A stretch of DNA of 64,000 nucleotides from Prorocentrum cordatum (taxonomy: Eukaryota > Sar > Dinophyceae > Prorocentrales > Prorocentraceae). The notes under the pieces were generated by a model. It saw only the letters and a program-made list of their open reading frames with translations. It did not search any database and was not told the origin of the DNA. Positions 22,828 through 33,110 of this stretch are shown here, in pieces. Position 1 is the first letter of the stretch. Each line of letters starts with the position of its first letter. A program made the translations under genes and the position numbers. Location of the stretch: the NCBI GenBank assembly GCA_963575745.1, contig CAUYUJ010001388.1:33501-97500 (forward strand), written 5' to 3'.

Positions 22828-23631
22828 ATGCGGCCACTCCATACTCTGGAGTGCAGCGTGGCCGCCGCTATCTTTGCCGTGCTGACGTGGCTCGGCGCGT
22901 CGCTGGGGGTCGGCCTCTACGCGGGCTTCACGGCGACGGCCGCGTACAAGGGGCCTGAGATGAGCCGACAACGGCGAGAGCGGCAGCGAGAAGAGAAGCG
23001 GCGAGGGTGCCGGGCAGGCCGATCAGGACGGTCTGCCGGGCTGCGCCACCGAGGGCGAGGTGACGCCGCTTGCCTCTCCAGAGCCACGCACGCAACTCGC
23101 GGAACAGGGAGAGGCACCGGCCCCGCCACTACCAGCACCCAGCAGGCGCCGCTGAGGAGCAAGTCAGAGGAGGAAGAGGCTCCGCAGCCGTGGCTGCGCC
23201 CCAGCCCTGCAGCCAGTGCCGAGGGCAAGGACGCCGCGGCCCCGCCGCCGCCGCCTGAGCAGCCCCCGTTAAGAGGAAGACAAGGCGCGCAGGCAGGTGA
23301 GCAGCCCAGCCGTGAGAGGCCTCTTGAGAAGGAGCCAGAACAGACGGTGGCCACCATGACAGTGGCCAACGCGCGGGTGGAGGCGGTCCTCAAATGGCTC
23401 GGCGAGCGCGTCGGATACGCTTTGGGGGCGCTTCTGCACCAGCTTCTCTCCTTCCTCGTGGGCATGGTTAGCGCCATGGGTCGATACCTCTTGGGTGCCT
23501 ACTGGGCCAAGTTGCAGTGGGCTGCCATGGCTCTCGTGGCCGTCGGGGTGATCACAATCCTGGGTTCCTCAGCCGGCTTCATCTCATGGTTCCTTCGCGC
23601 AGCCTGGAGCTATTGCCTACACCGACCGTGA
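22828..23631 (+). CDS. Hypothetical protein with two predicted membrane segments
   Basis: First ATG of a long open frame, 267 codons. Residues about 10-35 form a hydrophobic segment (AAAIFAVLTWLGASLGVGLY). The middle ~150 residues are low-complexity and charged (Arg-rich, then Glu/Pro/Ala). The C-terminal ~90 residues carry an amphipathic helix and two hydrophobic stretches (LLHQLLSFLVGMVSAMG; WAAMALVAVGVITILGSSAG). No family recognised. The TC tract lies ~300 bp upstream and the 3' end of the LINE ~200 bp downstream on the opposite strand. The membrane pattern loosely recalls ORF1 of the YR retroelements here, but I see no alignable motif. It could also be a GC-driven open frame. Confidence 0.35.
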   Translation: MRPLHTLECSVAAAIFAVLTWLGASLGVGLYAGFTATAAYKGPEMSRQRRERQREEKRRGCRAGRSGRSAGLRHRGRGDAACLSRATHATRGTGRGTGPATTSTQQAPLRSKSEEEEAPQPWLRPSPAASAEGKDAAAPPPPPEQPPLRGRQGAQAGEQPSRERPLEKEPEQTVATMTVANARVEAVLKWLGERVGYALGALLHQLLSFLVGMVSAMGRYLLGAYWAKLQWAAMALVAVGVITILGSSAGFISWFLRAAWSYCLHRP

Positions 23632-23844
23632 CGACGGCGCGTGGACTCGTTAAGGGCAGCAAGTCAGGGTATGATGTGAGGGTCGCTCTGGAAGTAGGCC
23701 CAGGTGCCGCTCTCGCATGGAGAGGACCCGCGGAGGCGACGGCGGTCGACGAGCACCATGTGAAGAACGAGGTGCGGGCCAGAGGAGGAGGAGGAGCAGG
23801 AGCAGGAGCAGGAGGGAACTCGCATCGGGGAAAGGCTAAGAATG

Positions 23845-24340
23845 CTATGACCTGCATTCGAAACCTTGGGGCGGCGGTCCTGCTTGTCCAGCGGGCAGAA
23901 AGACCCGCCGATGAAGACGGAAACTACCGGGGCCGGCCTGGGCGGGTTCCCAGTGCACCTGTCCGAAATATCTAGGTAGATTATTCTGACGACGTGCGAG
24001 CTGCGAGATTCGGGCTTGAGGGCTGTAAAAGATAGCCTGCGACGTGCACGAGCGATGCTTGAGGTGATGGTAAACGCTATATATAAGGTCAAAATACAGA
24101 GCAACACTGACTAAGGCATCTGTCGGGATCGGGAAAAGTCGATACACCTGGAGCTTCTGGACAGACGAGCAGTAGATGAAGGCCGACGGGAGGAGAGGGA
24201 GAAAGAGACTGGCAACCGAAAAACGAGGGCACTCGATAATATGTTTGAGCGAGTCGCCCTGATCGAGCCCGCACGCTATACATGGTTTGGTGGCACCCTT
24301 GGAGCGACCACTACACGTCCAACAATTACAAAGCGATTAA
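23845..24340 (-). CDS. LINE ORF2 C-terminal zinc-knuckle segment
   Basis: Continues the LINE after a frame change at the A8 run near 24338. It contains a Cys/His cluster, CWTCSG then PCIACGLDQGDSLKHIIEC, giving C-x2-C-x8-H-x4-C, the knuckle usual at the C-terminus of many LINE polymerases. About 90 further residues follow before the stop at 23845 (YRLFPIPTDALVSVALYFDL in the middle). Confidence 0.6.
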
Positions 24341-25918
24341 AAAAAACACCGCGAGAACACAGGACGGGACCTTATCCTTGATCCTGAGAAAGGCGAGCCT
24401 AAGATTTTGGCCCTCACTCCTACTCAGAGGCTCACCCAGCTTTTCGACACGCTTCACAATCGTGATGAGGGGGCTCTGGCTGTTCAGGCTGGTGAGATAT
24501 TTTTCCATGGCACGCTGGATGTGCGGGACCTCTTTCGGGGCGGCAGGGATTCTGGTGAGCGCCGAGTAATTGTCGTACAGGTTGTTCATCACGCTGCCTT
24601 TCCACAACGGGTGATTCTGCCATGCAATACAGCACTCGTCAGTGGTGCTGAAGCTGAAGAGGAGCTCCACTGCTTCAGAGAAAGCTTCAACGCGTTCAGC
24701 AACACGAAAACGAGCAGCCTGACTGCGCACACGCACAGACGCAGCCTGGATCGGAAACCCGATGCTCTGAAGGTTCTGAAGGTCCTGGGACGGGATGGCA
24801 TTGAAGGGCCCACGGACGATCACCTGAAGCATCCTCTCCTCTTCCTTGAGAACCTCGGGCGTGGGCGCGCACAGCTGCCCGACGTAGGGCAGAACAGACA
24901 TGCAGAGCATATTAAAGTGCGAGGTGGACTTCGCGAGCCCTAGGTCGAGCCCCTGGGCCATGCACGAACGCTCCCTGAACTTGGCCACAGGATAGGCCCA
25001 ACTTTCCGAACACCCCTTGTCCCCCATCATGATCCCCAGGTACCTCGCGACCGTGCAGACCTGACATTTGGCAAGTTTCCCTAGGCGAGCTGTCGATTTC
25101 CGAAACTCCTGCTCCGAGTATTTCCCCACCAAGACGACGATCGTTTTCTCGATGTGAATGTGCAGCCCGAAGGCCGCTCCAGCCAAGACCCAGATATCGA
25201 TAGCGATCGGGAAAGACACCTCGAGGTTACTGCTGGCCATGCCGCAATCGTCAGCGAAGGCCCCGAGCTCGTGCAATGGTCTCGGCAGCTTGCAAGCCAG
25301 CATGCGCAAGATGGGATCGTACGCCAGAGCAAATAACGAGCCCGACATCGGACACCCCTGCTTAATGCCCCTGGCCAGGATGAAACCGTGCTTACGATTG
25401 CCCCTGAAAGAGACGGCGATGAAAACGTTGGTGTACAGGGCCTGGATCGCTTTTATGATATGTCTTGGACATCGCATCTTATGCAGGGTGAACATGAGGG
25501 CCGTGTGAATCAAGTTGGGGAACGCGGCTTTCACATCGGAAAAAACGTAGCCGCACTTCTGCATACTCTGCTGGACTAGCCAGTGAAGGCACTTGGATTC
25601 CAGGTCCAGGATGTTTCCAAGCATCTGACGGCCTCTGACAAAGCCCCGTTGTTGCTGAAGAACCAGACGTTGGCAAACGGTCCCGAGGGGAATATTGATC
25701 GCAACTGACACAATCTTGTTGTCCGTGTCAGAGAGAGAAATCGGTCGTGTCTTCTCTGGAGCCCGAACCACGAAGCTCGCGTCGGCGGGCTTGTCGCCCT
25801 TCGCGAGAAAGACTGCCATGGCATCGTTAAAGTTGAGGGGGGGGTGGAGCCAGCCTGGAGAATGTGGAGATAGAGCGAGTAAAGTGTCCTGGTGGCCGTG
25901 TCGCCCGCACGAGCCCAT
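24326..25918 (-). CDS. LINE reverse transcriptase domain
   Basis: Reverse transcriptase of a non-LTR retrotransposon, copying element RNA at a nicked target. Visible motifs in order: RPISLSDTDNKIVSVAI (finger), QQRGFVRGRQML, VFSDVKAAFPNLIH (motif A Asp), IKQGCPMSGSLFALAYDP (motif B), LHELGAFADDCGM (motif C, F-A-D-D), IHIEKTIVVL (motif D) and ARYLGIMMGDKG (motif E region). The first ~25 residues of the open frame are probably not native, because the upstream part of the domain lies in another frame (break near the G run at ~25840). The C-terminal thumb runs to 24326. Catalytic residues appear intact. Confidence 0.85.
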   Translation of the reverse strand: MGSCGRHGHQDTLLALSPHSPGWLHPPLNFNDAMAVFLAKGDKPADASFVVRAPEKTRPISLSDTDNKIVSVAINIPLGTVCQRLVLQQQRGFVRGRQMLGNILDLESKCLHWLVQQSMQKCGYVFSDVKAAFPNLIHTALMFTLHKMRCPRHIIKAIQALYTNVFIAVSFRGNRKHGFILARGIKQGCPMSGSLFALAYDPILRMLACKLPRPLHELGAFADDCGMASSNLEVSFPIAIDIWVLAGAAFGLHIHIEKTIVVLVGKYSEQEFRKSTARLGKLAKCQVCTVARYLGIMMGDKGCSESWAYPVAKFRERSCMAQGLDLGLAKSTSHFNMLCMSVLPYVGQLCAPTPEVLKEEERMLQVIVRGPFNAIPSQDLQNLQSIGFPIQAASVRVRSQAARFRVAERVEAFSEAVELLFSFSTTDECCIAWQNHPLWKGSVMNNLYDNYSALTRIPAAPKEVPHIQRAMEKYLTSLNSQSPLITIVKRVEKLGEPLSRSEGQNLRLAFLRIKDKVPSCVLAVFFLIAL

Positions 25919-26080
25919 CCAGAGAACGGAATACCGTCGGGTCCAGGCGCGCTGTCTGGAATCCGTTCCATCATATTCAAGAACTGGTCGAAAGACAGCT
26001 CCCAGCGGATCTCGGGGGGGACCTCTTGGACGAACGGTTCAAAGCACCTCAAAGCGTCCCTTGAGGCAGCAACCTTTTTT
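25840..26080 (-). CDS. LINE RT N-terminal segment
   Basis: Short frame bridging the neighbouring blocks: VQEVPPEIRWELSFDQFL, then MMERIPDSAPGPDGIPFSGW, the PGPDG motif that opens the RT domain of LINEs. It is entered by a frame change at a T6 run (~26072) and left at a G8 run (~25840). Confidence 0.7.
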
Positions 26081-26989
26081 GTGCACCTGGCCCCAGTACC
26101 TGGCGAGCTCCTGACAAGTCTCGTCAGCTTCAAACAGAGGTGAGCCTGCAGGGTCTGAAACAGCGCCAAGGCCATGCTTGCGGTTCTTGGTCCTCCAGAC
26201 ACTCTTGTACGCGTACAGGGAGTTAATATTGCCAACCCTCTTCGCCTCTGAGATGTGCTCATTCTGCCTGATCTCCTCCATCTCCGCATCTAAAACCTGG
26301 TTCTGGAGACCTCCAAGAAACGCATGAAACTCAGTATGTCTAGTAAGGCAGCAGTTTTTGAAGCAAAAGAAGGAGTCGAGCAACGGGTGCGCCTTGAGGG
26401 CCCTGTAGAGATACGCAGAATTGCCAGACCTGACCGCACGAAGAGCCGCAAGAGCCCACGAAAGACGACTGGCTTCTGAAACAGCTCCCAACTCCTCTAG
26501 GTTCCGCTTAAGGGCCTTGGCGGCCCCAACCAGACAGTCACGAACTTCGATACTGGCCTCTAACGGGTCCTCGGACAGGCCACCAGCATCAGCAATAGTG
26601 GCCTCGACAACCTCGGGGTACCTCGGGTGCTTGGTGACCCAGGACGGGATGCGACTGGGGCAACTGGTAGGAGGCTGGAGCGAGAGCGTCACGGGGATGT
26701 GATCGGACAACTCCTTGAGGTCCGCTGGGGAGCCGAGGGTTTTGGACGCCGGGTGGAGATCACAAAGATCACCAGCAGGAAAGCTCACATAGATGCGGTC
26801 CAGGCGCCCCAGAGACACAACGATTTTGCGCTCATCCTGCCAGCCCTCGACCCTGTGCGTGAAAGAAGCCTGGCCCACCTCGGCGAGGTGGGGAAAGAGC
26901 CAATCGAACTCCTTAGCCGTGCCCTGGCCGCTGCTGACGAAGCGTCCGTCAGCATGGTGAAATCGCCGAGTAAAATCTGCGAGCAACAC
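26060..26989 (-). CDS. LINE endonuclease C-terminal half and linker
   Basis: Contains the second half of an APE-type endonuclease: HHADGRFVSSG directly after the GDF of the upstream frame, then LGRLDRIYVSFPA and ELSDHIPVTLSLQP, the D-R and S-D-H-x-P-V motifs. A helical linker to the RT follows. The frame is broken from the upstream block by one base near 26960 and from the downstream one near 26072. Confidence 0.75.
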
Positions 26990-28917
26990 CTCGCAGGAAC
27001 GAGAGACCGCCGAACGCGTCGAAGTTGATTTTGCTTGATAATGGGCTGATGATTGTGGTCAAGATGCATGTTAATGATTTGCAGACAGTGTTTGTTGTCG
27101 TAGAGCGTGAGGCTATGTATACGGCCTTTTTCAATAATAACGTGCTCAGCGTGACGGAACAGCCTCTGAAGTTTGGGGTGAAGAAGGATAAAGCAGCCTC
27201 CAGACGTCGTCGAATCCAGAAATGTACCAACACCAAAAGCTTGATAAACTTCCTTGCAGAGATATTCAAGATGCTCCTGAGACCCACGAGCTTCCTGGAT
27301 ACAGACAATGTCATATCTGGAACAGAGTGATACTATCTTATCGTACTTAGCACGGTGAGAGGCTTGGGGAGCATAGGTGGCACCGAAAAGGGAACGCACG
27401 TTCCACGTACAGATCGCGAGAGGCTGGTCAGGCACGTAAGGCGCGAGCCCTTCGAAGTCAGGCCTGCCTGCAGCGGACCCACGCGTAGATGAAGAGGAAG
27501 AAGCCCCAGAAGCAGGGGCACTCGACGAAGAACCAGAGGAGCAGGAAGAAGCAGACGAAGTGGACGAGCTCGTGCTGTCGCAGGTCCTTGAATTCTCAGT
27601 GCGTCTCTCATGTAATTGAAGGGCTTGGGAGGACAGGGCAATACCATTGGCAGCCCCAGCGGTCGGTACTTCACCTACCTCAATGCTCGCAAGGCTGGCA
27701 GGGGGAGCAGTGCGTGCCTCAGAGGTCGGTACGTCACCCCCTGCAGCGCCCGCAAAGCGAGGAGGATCCATGCGTGCCGCTGGGGCAGGAAAGGAAGACG
27801 CTGCAATGCTCGACGTGACAACTTCGTGACCGTGCTGCAAAGCGGCACCCGTAGAAACACCAGAGTCGGCCGAAGGGGCCTGCCCATCTCGGGTGTATAG
27901 GAATAGCCCAGTACATGTCCGAGACAGCAAGGTAGTTTCCTTGCGCGGAATGATGACGGCCGCCATGGACTCAGCCTTGCGCCGGTCGATGCCCATAGCC
28001 GCCAAGTTCTCCAGCTCAGGTTTCACGTCGAACTGGTTCTGTTCAAGCTCCTCAACCTGGAAGAGCACGCTGCACTCATCGTTCTCAATCAAGAAAAGGG
28101 CGCCCTTGAAGCCTTGAGATCCGAGCTTCATGCCCTGGCGCCATCCGCTGTTTTCTCGAAAATGGTCAGAAACACGCGTCCACAGCAATCCGAGCGCCTT
28201 GTTACGGCGTCTGACCGAAGAAGGGGCATCCAGCCGCGCGCGCATGGGAGTCTGCACGAAAGTCTTCGGGTCCGTCCAGCGCATGCCCTTGGCCCGAACC
28301 TGGTCCACGAAATCCCTGGCGTTCATGTCGGATTCGAATTCGATGCTGAAGGAGGAGTTGAGGTTGTGCGCCCGCGTCGAGAAGGGCACGTCTTGCGGCA
28401 CGAGCCCTTGCTTCTTGATCGTGTCGGCGAAGCCGATCATCACCTTCGCTAGGACAGGCCGAGGAAATCCGCCAATCCAAACCTTGCACGGATTGCTCTC
28501 AGGCGTCGCAGTGCCACCATAAGTCTCAGGACCTGCGGTGCGAGCCCTCTTAGACCCCAGCGTAGACGCGAGAGTGGATCCACTGGCAGTAGAACGAGTG
28601 TCGTTGGCCACCTGTCCAGCCAACTCCTTCAGCTGCAGCGCGGTAGTGTCGGCTTGGGTCTGCAGTCTTTTGATAACGTCGGATTCCCCTAGATTTGCCA
28701 GTGCGTCGCTCATCACGTCCGTTGTGGCCTGCACGCTAGCCAGCTGCTCGGCGAGAACTTCGAATTTCTGATGATGCGCGAAGACCTCTTCCCTGATGGC
28801 CTTCATGTCGCCGAGGTGGCCCTCGACCTGGGTCATTCGAGTGCCCAGGCCCTCGATGCCCGAGAGTATGCGAGCGAGTGTGTCATCACCAGGAGCCGTC
28901 GCTGCGCTGCCCGCCAT
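26785..28917 (-). CDS. LINE ORF1-like region fused to endonuclease N-terminal half
   Basis: Start chosen at ATG 28917, the first Met after the spliced-leader relic (the frame stays open upstream but lies outside the presumed transcript). Residues 1-105 are coiled coil (MTQVEGHLGDMKAIREEVF; LKELAGQVAND). About 145-235 look RRM-like (CKVWIGGFPRPVLAKVMIGF; FSIEFESDMNARDFVDQV). A basic segment and a Ser-rich linker follow. From about residue 510 an APE endonuclease begins: AICTWNVRSLFG, YDIVCIQEARG and, after LDHNHQP, ILLGDF. After ILLGDF the true frame shifts, so the last ~55 codons here are not native. ORF1 and endonuclease lie in one continuous frame, suggesting a single polyprotein. Confidence 0.8.
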   Translation of the reverse strand: MAGSAATAPGDDTLARILSGIEGLGTRMTQVEGHLGDMKAIREEVFAHHQKFEVLAEQLASVQATTDVMSDALANLGESDVIKRLQTQADTTALQLKELAGQVANDTRSTASGSTLASTLGSKRARTAGPETYGGTATPESNPCKVWIGGFPRPVLAKVMIGFADTIKKQGLVPQDVPFSTRAHNLNSSFSIEFESDMNARDFVDQVRAKGMRWTDPKTFVQTPMRARLDAPSSVRRRNKALGLLWTRVSDHFRENSGWRQGMKLGSQGFKGALFLIENDECSVLFQVEELEQNQFDVKPELENLAAMGIDRRKAESMAAVIIPRKETTLLSRTCTGLFLYTRDGQAPSADSGVSTGAALQHGHEVVTSSIAASSFPAPAARMDPPRFAGAAGGDVPTSEARTAPPASLASIEVGEVPTAGAANGIALSSQALQLHERRTENSRTCDSTSSSTSSASSCSSGSSSSAPASGASSSSSTRGSAAGRPDFEGLAPYVPDQPLAICTWNVRSLFGATYAPQASHRAKYDKIVSLCSRYDIVCIQEARGSQEHLEYLCKEVYQAFGVGTFLDSTTSGGCFILLHPKLQRLFRHAEHVIIEKGRIHSLTLYDNKHCLQIINMHLDHNHQPIIKQNQLRRVRRSLVPARCCSQILLGDFTMLTDASSAAARARLRSSIGSFPTSPRWARLLSRTGSRAGRMSAKSLCLWGAWTASM

Positions 28918-29026
28918 GTGGCCGCTCACAAAATGAGGCGGCTGGGGATATGGAGCGCCCGCCTGGGTCTGACCCCAGATTGCCCTCAGAAGAGAGCTGC
29001 CGCGCTCAAAAGGGGCCTGCCCCCAA

Positions 29027-29048
29027 CTTGAGCCAAAATGGCAACGGA
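29027..29048 (-). other. Relict dinoflagellate spliced leader
   Basis: Read on the minus strand, the 22 bases end in CCATTTTGGCTCAAG and begin TCCGTTG. This matches the dinoflagellate spliced leader at 21 of 22 positions (A to T at position 6). It lies 110 bp upstream of the LINE start codon and marks the 5' end of a trans-spliced mRNA that was copied back into DNA. A CT-rich tract lies immediately outside it (29049-29090). Confidence 0.85.
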
Positions 29049-29099
29049 AGGAGCAGGGGCAGGAGCAGGGGGAGGAGGAGGAGGAGCTGAGAAGACGAC

Positions 29100-29780
29100 G
29101 CCGAAAGACCTCATCATCAAATCGGGCGGCTCGGTGGCGAGGCTCGAGCAGGGACTCCGCATGGGTAGTCGCATTACTCGGCACCGGTATGTTCACCAGT
29201 TCGGGGAGATCAAGGGCAGCCCCCACCGCCACCTCAAAGCGGACCTGGGGGCATCTCGAGACGAGGGCGGCATCGGTATGGTCCACTTATGCGCGGCCAT
29301 GCCTTGCACCCCTCCCGAGAGCGAGAATAATTCCGCGCGCTTGTGCTCCCCTTGCGCGGCCGAGCACAGCGCCCAGGTCAACATGGCGGACCTGGCCAAC
29401 CTCGCGCCAGCGGGGCGTGCGAGGATCGGGGGAAGGGTTCGCTGCTCCTGGGCACGCCGAGGCCTGGGCTGCGCCGAGCGGCACCGGCGGCGCCCGCGCC
29501 CAGGGAAGGGCCCGGCTGAAGCAGAGGAGGTGGACCCGAACTCCGGGATCGAGTCAGGGCCGAGCGTGGGCGTCTGCGAGGCTGACAGGATCGCGCACGT
29601 GGCTAATGGCGGGACCCACGTGCTGTGCGCGGGAGGCTGCAGGGACTCAGCGGCCAGAGGAGAGGAACAGTCGGGGCGCCAAGTCCCATGGCAGCAAGCA
29701 GGAGGCAGAGGAGCCAAAGGAGGAGCGCCCGCTGCTCGCAGGGGGAGCCCAGCGGCCAAGGCCGCGGGCGGGACGACTCA
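29100..29780. other. No supported gene
   Basis: GC-rich interval between the LINE 5' end and the next retroelement. Several overlapping open frames exist on both strands, none with convincing motifs. Confidence 0.4.
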
Positions 29781-29835
29781 CCGCGGGGATGGACGGAGGC
29801 GCCCCATGAGCCGAAGGAGTTCAACCCCGCAAAGC

Positions 29836-30290
29836 TAGAGGAGCACCTGCGCCTCGCCACGCAGGGCCCCGACGCCAAGTGGTTGGCCAACCACCGCCAG
29901 GCGACGCAACAGAGGGCCCCGCTGCCCGAGTCGACGCCTGAGCTTGCCAGGCGCAAGGATGGCATGCGCGAGATCGGCGCGGACCCGAGCTTGCAGCACG
30001 TGGCCGAGGCGACAAAGCTGCTCGGATGCTACCTGCGCAACAGTGTGCGGGCAGCCAGGGAGACGGACGAGGCGTGCGACGTCGAGGCGCTGGCGGCCCA
30101 CGCGGTCGAGTTCGGGTGCCCCGAGCTGGCAGAGGCGGCGGAGGCGCTCCTGAGGCACAACTACCAACGAGGCACGGTGGGCGAGGTCACCCCTGGTCAG
30201 GCCAAGGTGGGCCCCATCGCTTGGGGTGCAGATGATGAGCCCAGACAGGGCACATTGACCATGGGTAGGCTCGAATGGGCTACGCTTGAC
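29836..30290 (+). pseudogene. Retroelement N-terminal helical domain fragment
   Basis: Protein-like frame with PAKLEEHLRLATQGPDAKWL, QHVAEATKLLGCYLRNSV and VEFGCPELAEAAEALLRHNY. Predicted all-helical with no recognised fold. The frame breaks near 30290, where the text continues in another frame as ALGAEAVASLGGVHRAARPE and VELREFAVINVAAAAI. Confidence 0.4.
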
Positions 30291-30541
30291 TCCCGGGACA
30301 AGCTTGCCTGTGGCCTTGGGCGCCGAGGCGGTGGCATCCCTGGGCGGCGTCCACCGCGCGGCCCGCCCCGAGCCGCCCGAGGTCGAGCTGCGCGAGTTCG
30401 CCGTGATCAACGTGGCGGCGGCGGCCATAATCGGGAACGACCTGACGCCGCCCCGGGGCTGGCCCTCGGCGATCGAGGTCCAAGAGAAGGGCTTGAGGCT
30501 GCCATGACCTCACCTGCAGGGACCACGACAAGATCTACCGC

Positions 30542-30925
30542 ATGTACGCTGCTCCCCCGTTGGCCCTACTACGACACGGGGCCCTAGGGGCCATCCGCGT
30601 GGAAGTCTACGACAGGGCGGCGGTCGAACTTATCACGGGCTCGGAGTTCACTCGCCAGGAGGCGGACATCCTGCGGGCCCTGGTGCACAAAGGGCGTATG
30701 CGGGCGCCGGTCGCCCCGAGCTCGGCGGTTCTCGGCCATCTCTACGGGGCGGGCGTCGACTTCCAGGAGCTTCCAGCGCTGGGCTGGGAAGCACTGCTCG
30801 AGCTGGCGCTCGCGACCAGGTCGCCACCCGCACACCCGGAGCGCTTGCTTGTCAGCGCTGCGCGGAGGCGGCGGGGATCGCTGCCCCTAGGAAACCAGCG
30901 TCGGGATTCTCTGAGGGGGTCCTGA
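30542..30925 (+). pseudogene. Retroelement middle-domain fragment
   Basis: Continues the element in a third frame: GAIRVEVYDRAAVELITG, RQEADILRALVHKGRM and LYGAGVDFQELPALGWEALL. No known domain recognised. Ends in a frame break before 30930. Confidence 0.35.
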
Positions 30926-32324
30926 GCGAGGAGACCCTCGCCAACTCCACCCGCTCACTGGAGAAGACCGCGGCAGGAGAGGTTGAGGAGGGCGAGAAGG
31001 ATGAGGGCGCCAAGGCGGGCGAGATGCCTGCCCATCTCCACGAGGCGGAGATGCGCGAGTGGCTCGAGGATCAGGCGATGGGGCCCCCGCCACAGGGCAC
31101 GCGCCTTGACTTCTGGACTTCGAGCGGATCTTCACAGGCGAGGCCCAGATCTCCCAGGCGATCGTGCAGCAGAACGGCGGCTAAGCGATCACGATCGGCG
31201 TGCAGCACGGGCAGGACCGCCGCAGGAGGAAGGATCGGTGCCTTCTCCTGGCTCTGGTGACCACGTACGACCCTTACGAGACGTGGATCAGTTCGCCATG
31301 CACGGCGTCCTGCGCGTTCGTGGCCCTCAGCGAGTCCCGCGGAGTTGACTTGTCCCAGATTAAGCAAGAGGGCGGGCTGTTTCTCGCGATGGCCAAGCGG
31401 ATCACGGCGAAGAGAAGTGCAGCGAAGAGGGGCTGCTCGGCCGAAAACCCCTGGCTCTCAGCGGCCTGGAAGCATCTTGAGCAGCTGCTGGCGGACCCCC
31501 TGCGGCGGCAGGTGCGCCTGGACCAGTGCGCCCTCAATCTGCGCAGCGCAGCTGGAGGGCTTAACGTTAAGCCTACGCGCATCGCCACGACGTCTGATGA
31601 CGTCGCTCAGGCCCTCAGCTTGCGCTGCAGCGCGGGCCCGGTGCACGACGCGGTCTAGGGCAAGGCCGCCACGAAGAGGAGCGATACCTACTCGCACGAG
31701 ATGGCCGAGCTTGAGGCGCAGACGGTGCTAAAGCGATCAGGTTGGCCAGCAAAGGAGGCCGTACAGAAGTTTGTCAGCTCAGGGGGGGGAGGGATGTTAG
31801 CACGGGGAGGCTGGTGGAGGCAACGAAGCGTCCACAAGGACAGGAGAGCTTGAGGGAGGAGGCGAGGAGGCTCAGGAGGCCAGGACGAAGGCAGCGGGCG
31901 CCCACCCAGGCTCCCCCAAGCTCGAAGACGTGGCGGCGGGGACATACTACGATTTCTCCAGGAGCACCAGGAATACGACCCGAGCTTGGTGGGCAAGCGA
32001 CTCAGTTCTCGTGGAAGCGGGCTCCTTCGAAAAAACCATCGTGGTGCTGCGAAGAGTATGGTGGGAGAGGCACGGCCGCCACTCGAGAGGCATCTTCGAC
32101 GAGACTCTGGAGCTGCTGGTAGATGGCGCCCTCCTGGATCATGCTCGGAGGGTGGCCAAAGAGGGTGCGAGGACGAGGTTCAGGGACACACCGACGCGTC
32201 TCAAGGCCTTGCCGCACCTCGGCGCCACGGATCACCTCGACGAGGTCATGGACGCTCTATGGAAAGACGCGACCGCGGGCAGGGTCTTTGCTATGCACCA
32301 GCGTCCACGAGCACCTGCTCAGCA

Positions 32325-33110
32325 GGGTAGTCAGCTCCCCAATAGCGCGCGTGCCCAAGCAGAACATGGACCGCGCCGTGAGCGACAAGGGCAGGCTGAT
32401 ATGGGACGGCACTGTGCCCAATGAGAGCTGCCCGAAGGAGGACCAACCCCTGGCTGACCAGCCGAGGCGCGAGGACCTGGCGCGCATCACCCCGTGCTGG
32501 AAGGCCCGACTGCCAGGCGTTGAGCTCTACCTAGCCAAGAAGGACGTGAAGGATGCGGTCCGCTGGGATGTGATGCACGAGATGGACGCCTGCATCTTCG
32601 ATGCCGACCTCGAAGGAGGCACGTGGAGGTGGCAACACTCATCACGGCCGTCTACATGGTGCTCACGTTCAAATGGACAGACAGCCCAAGCGAGAGGATG
32701 ATATGGGCCGGGTGGCCAAGTGCCGTCATGCGGCCTATCGTCCAGCAGACGCGCGATGGGACGACACTGTCCCCGTATATAGCTTGTTCTTGATGTATGA
32801 GCCAGACATCGGCACCAGCGCAGCGCAGGGTGGCGCCACCGCGCTGGACGGCACCAGGACGTGCCTCGGCGAGGATGCGATCAACGAGGGGAAGGACTTG
32901 GAGGAAGGCTGGGAGACTGAGGAGATATGCTGGGGCCTCCTGTACCGCGCCACCGAGGGCACAATCGAGATGCCAGCCCCCAAGATCGAGAACGCGGCGC
33001 GCCTTCTGGCGGACGCATCTTTGGACGACTGCCAGCAGAATATCCACTGCAACTTCCTGGAGGTCTACAAGGAGAACCCGCAGTACTGGGGATTGGTCAT
33101 GCCCGCAAGG
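32325..33110 (+). pseudogene. Reverse transcriptase, broken
   Basis: The fingers read VVSSPIARVPKQN, then KGRLIWDGTVPNESCPKEDQ. Motif A is in LYLAKKDVKDAVRWDVMH (K-K-D-V-x-D-A). The palm continues, one frame over, as YMVLTFKWTDSPSERMIWAG. The region where Y-V/M-D-D should lie is decayed to FLMYEPDIG. The C-terminal part LGEDAINEGKDLEEGW, ICWGLLYRATEGTIEMPAPK and NPQYWGLVMPA follows in another frame. Loss of the catalytic D-D and at least two frame changes make it inactive. Confidence 0.6.

Larger units (their letters stand above)
23845..29048 (-). mobile_element. LINE-type non-LTR retrotransposon with 5' spliced-leader relic
   Basis: About 5.2 kb on the minus strand. Order from the 5' end: spliced-leader relic, coiled-coil/RRM-like ORF1 region, APE-type endonuclease, reverse transcriptase with FADD, C-terminal zinc knuckle. 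Four frame changes separate the coding blocks, most at short homopolymers. The exact 3' end is not resolved; coding continues to 23845, and a GGA/GCA microsatellite at 23785-23815 is a plausible tail. Confidence 0.85.
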
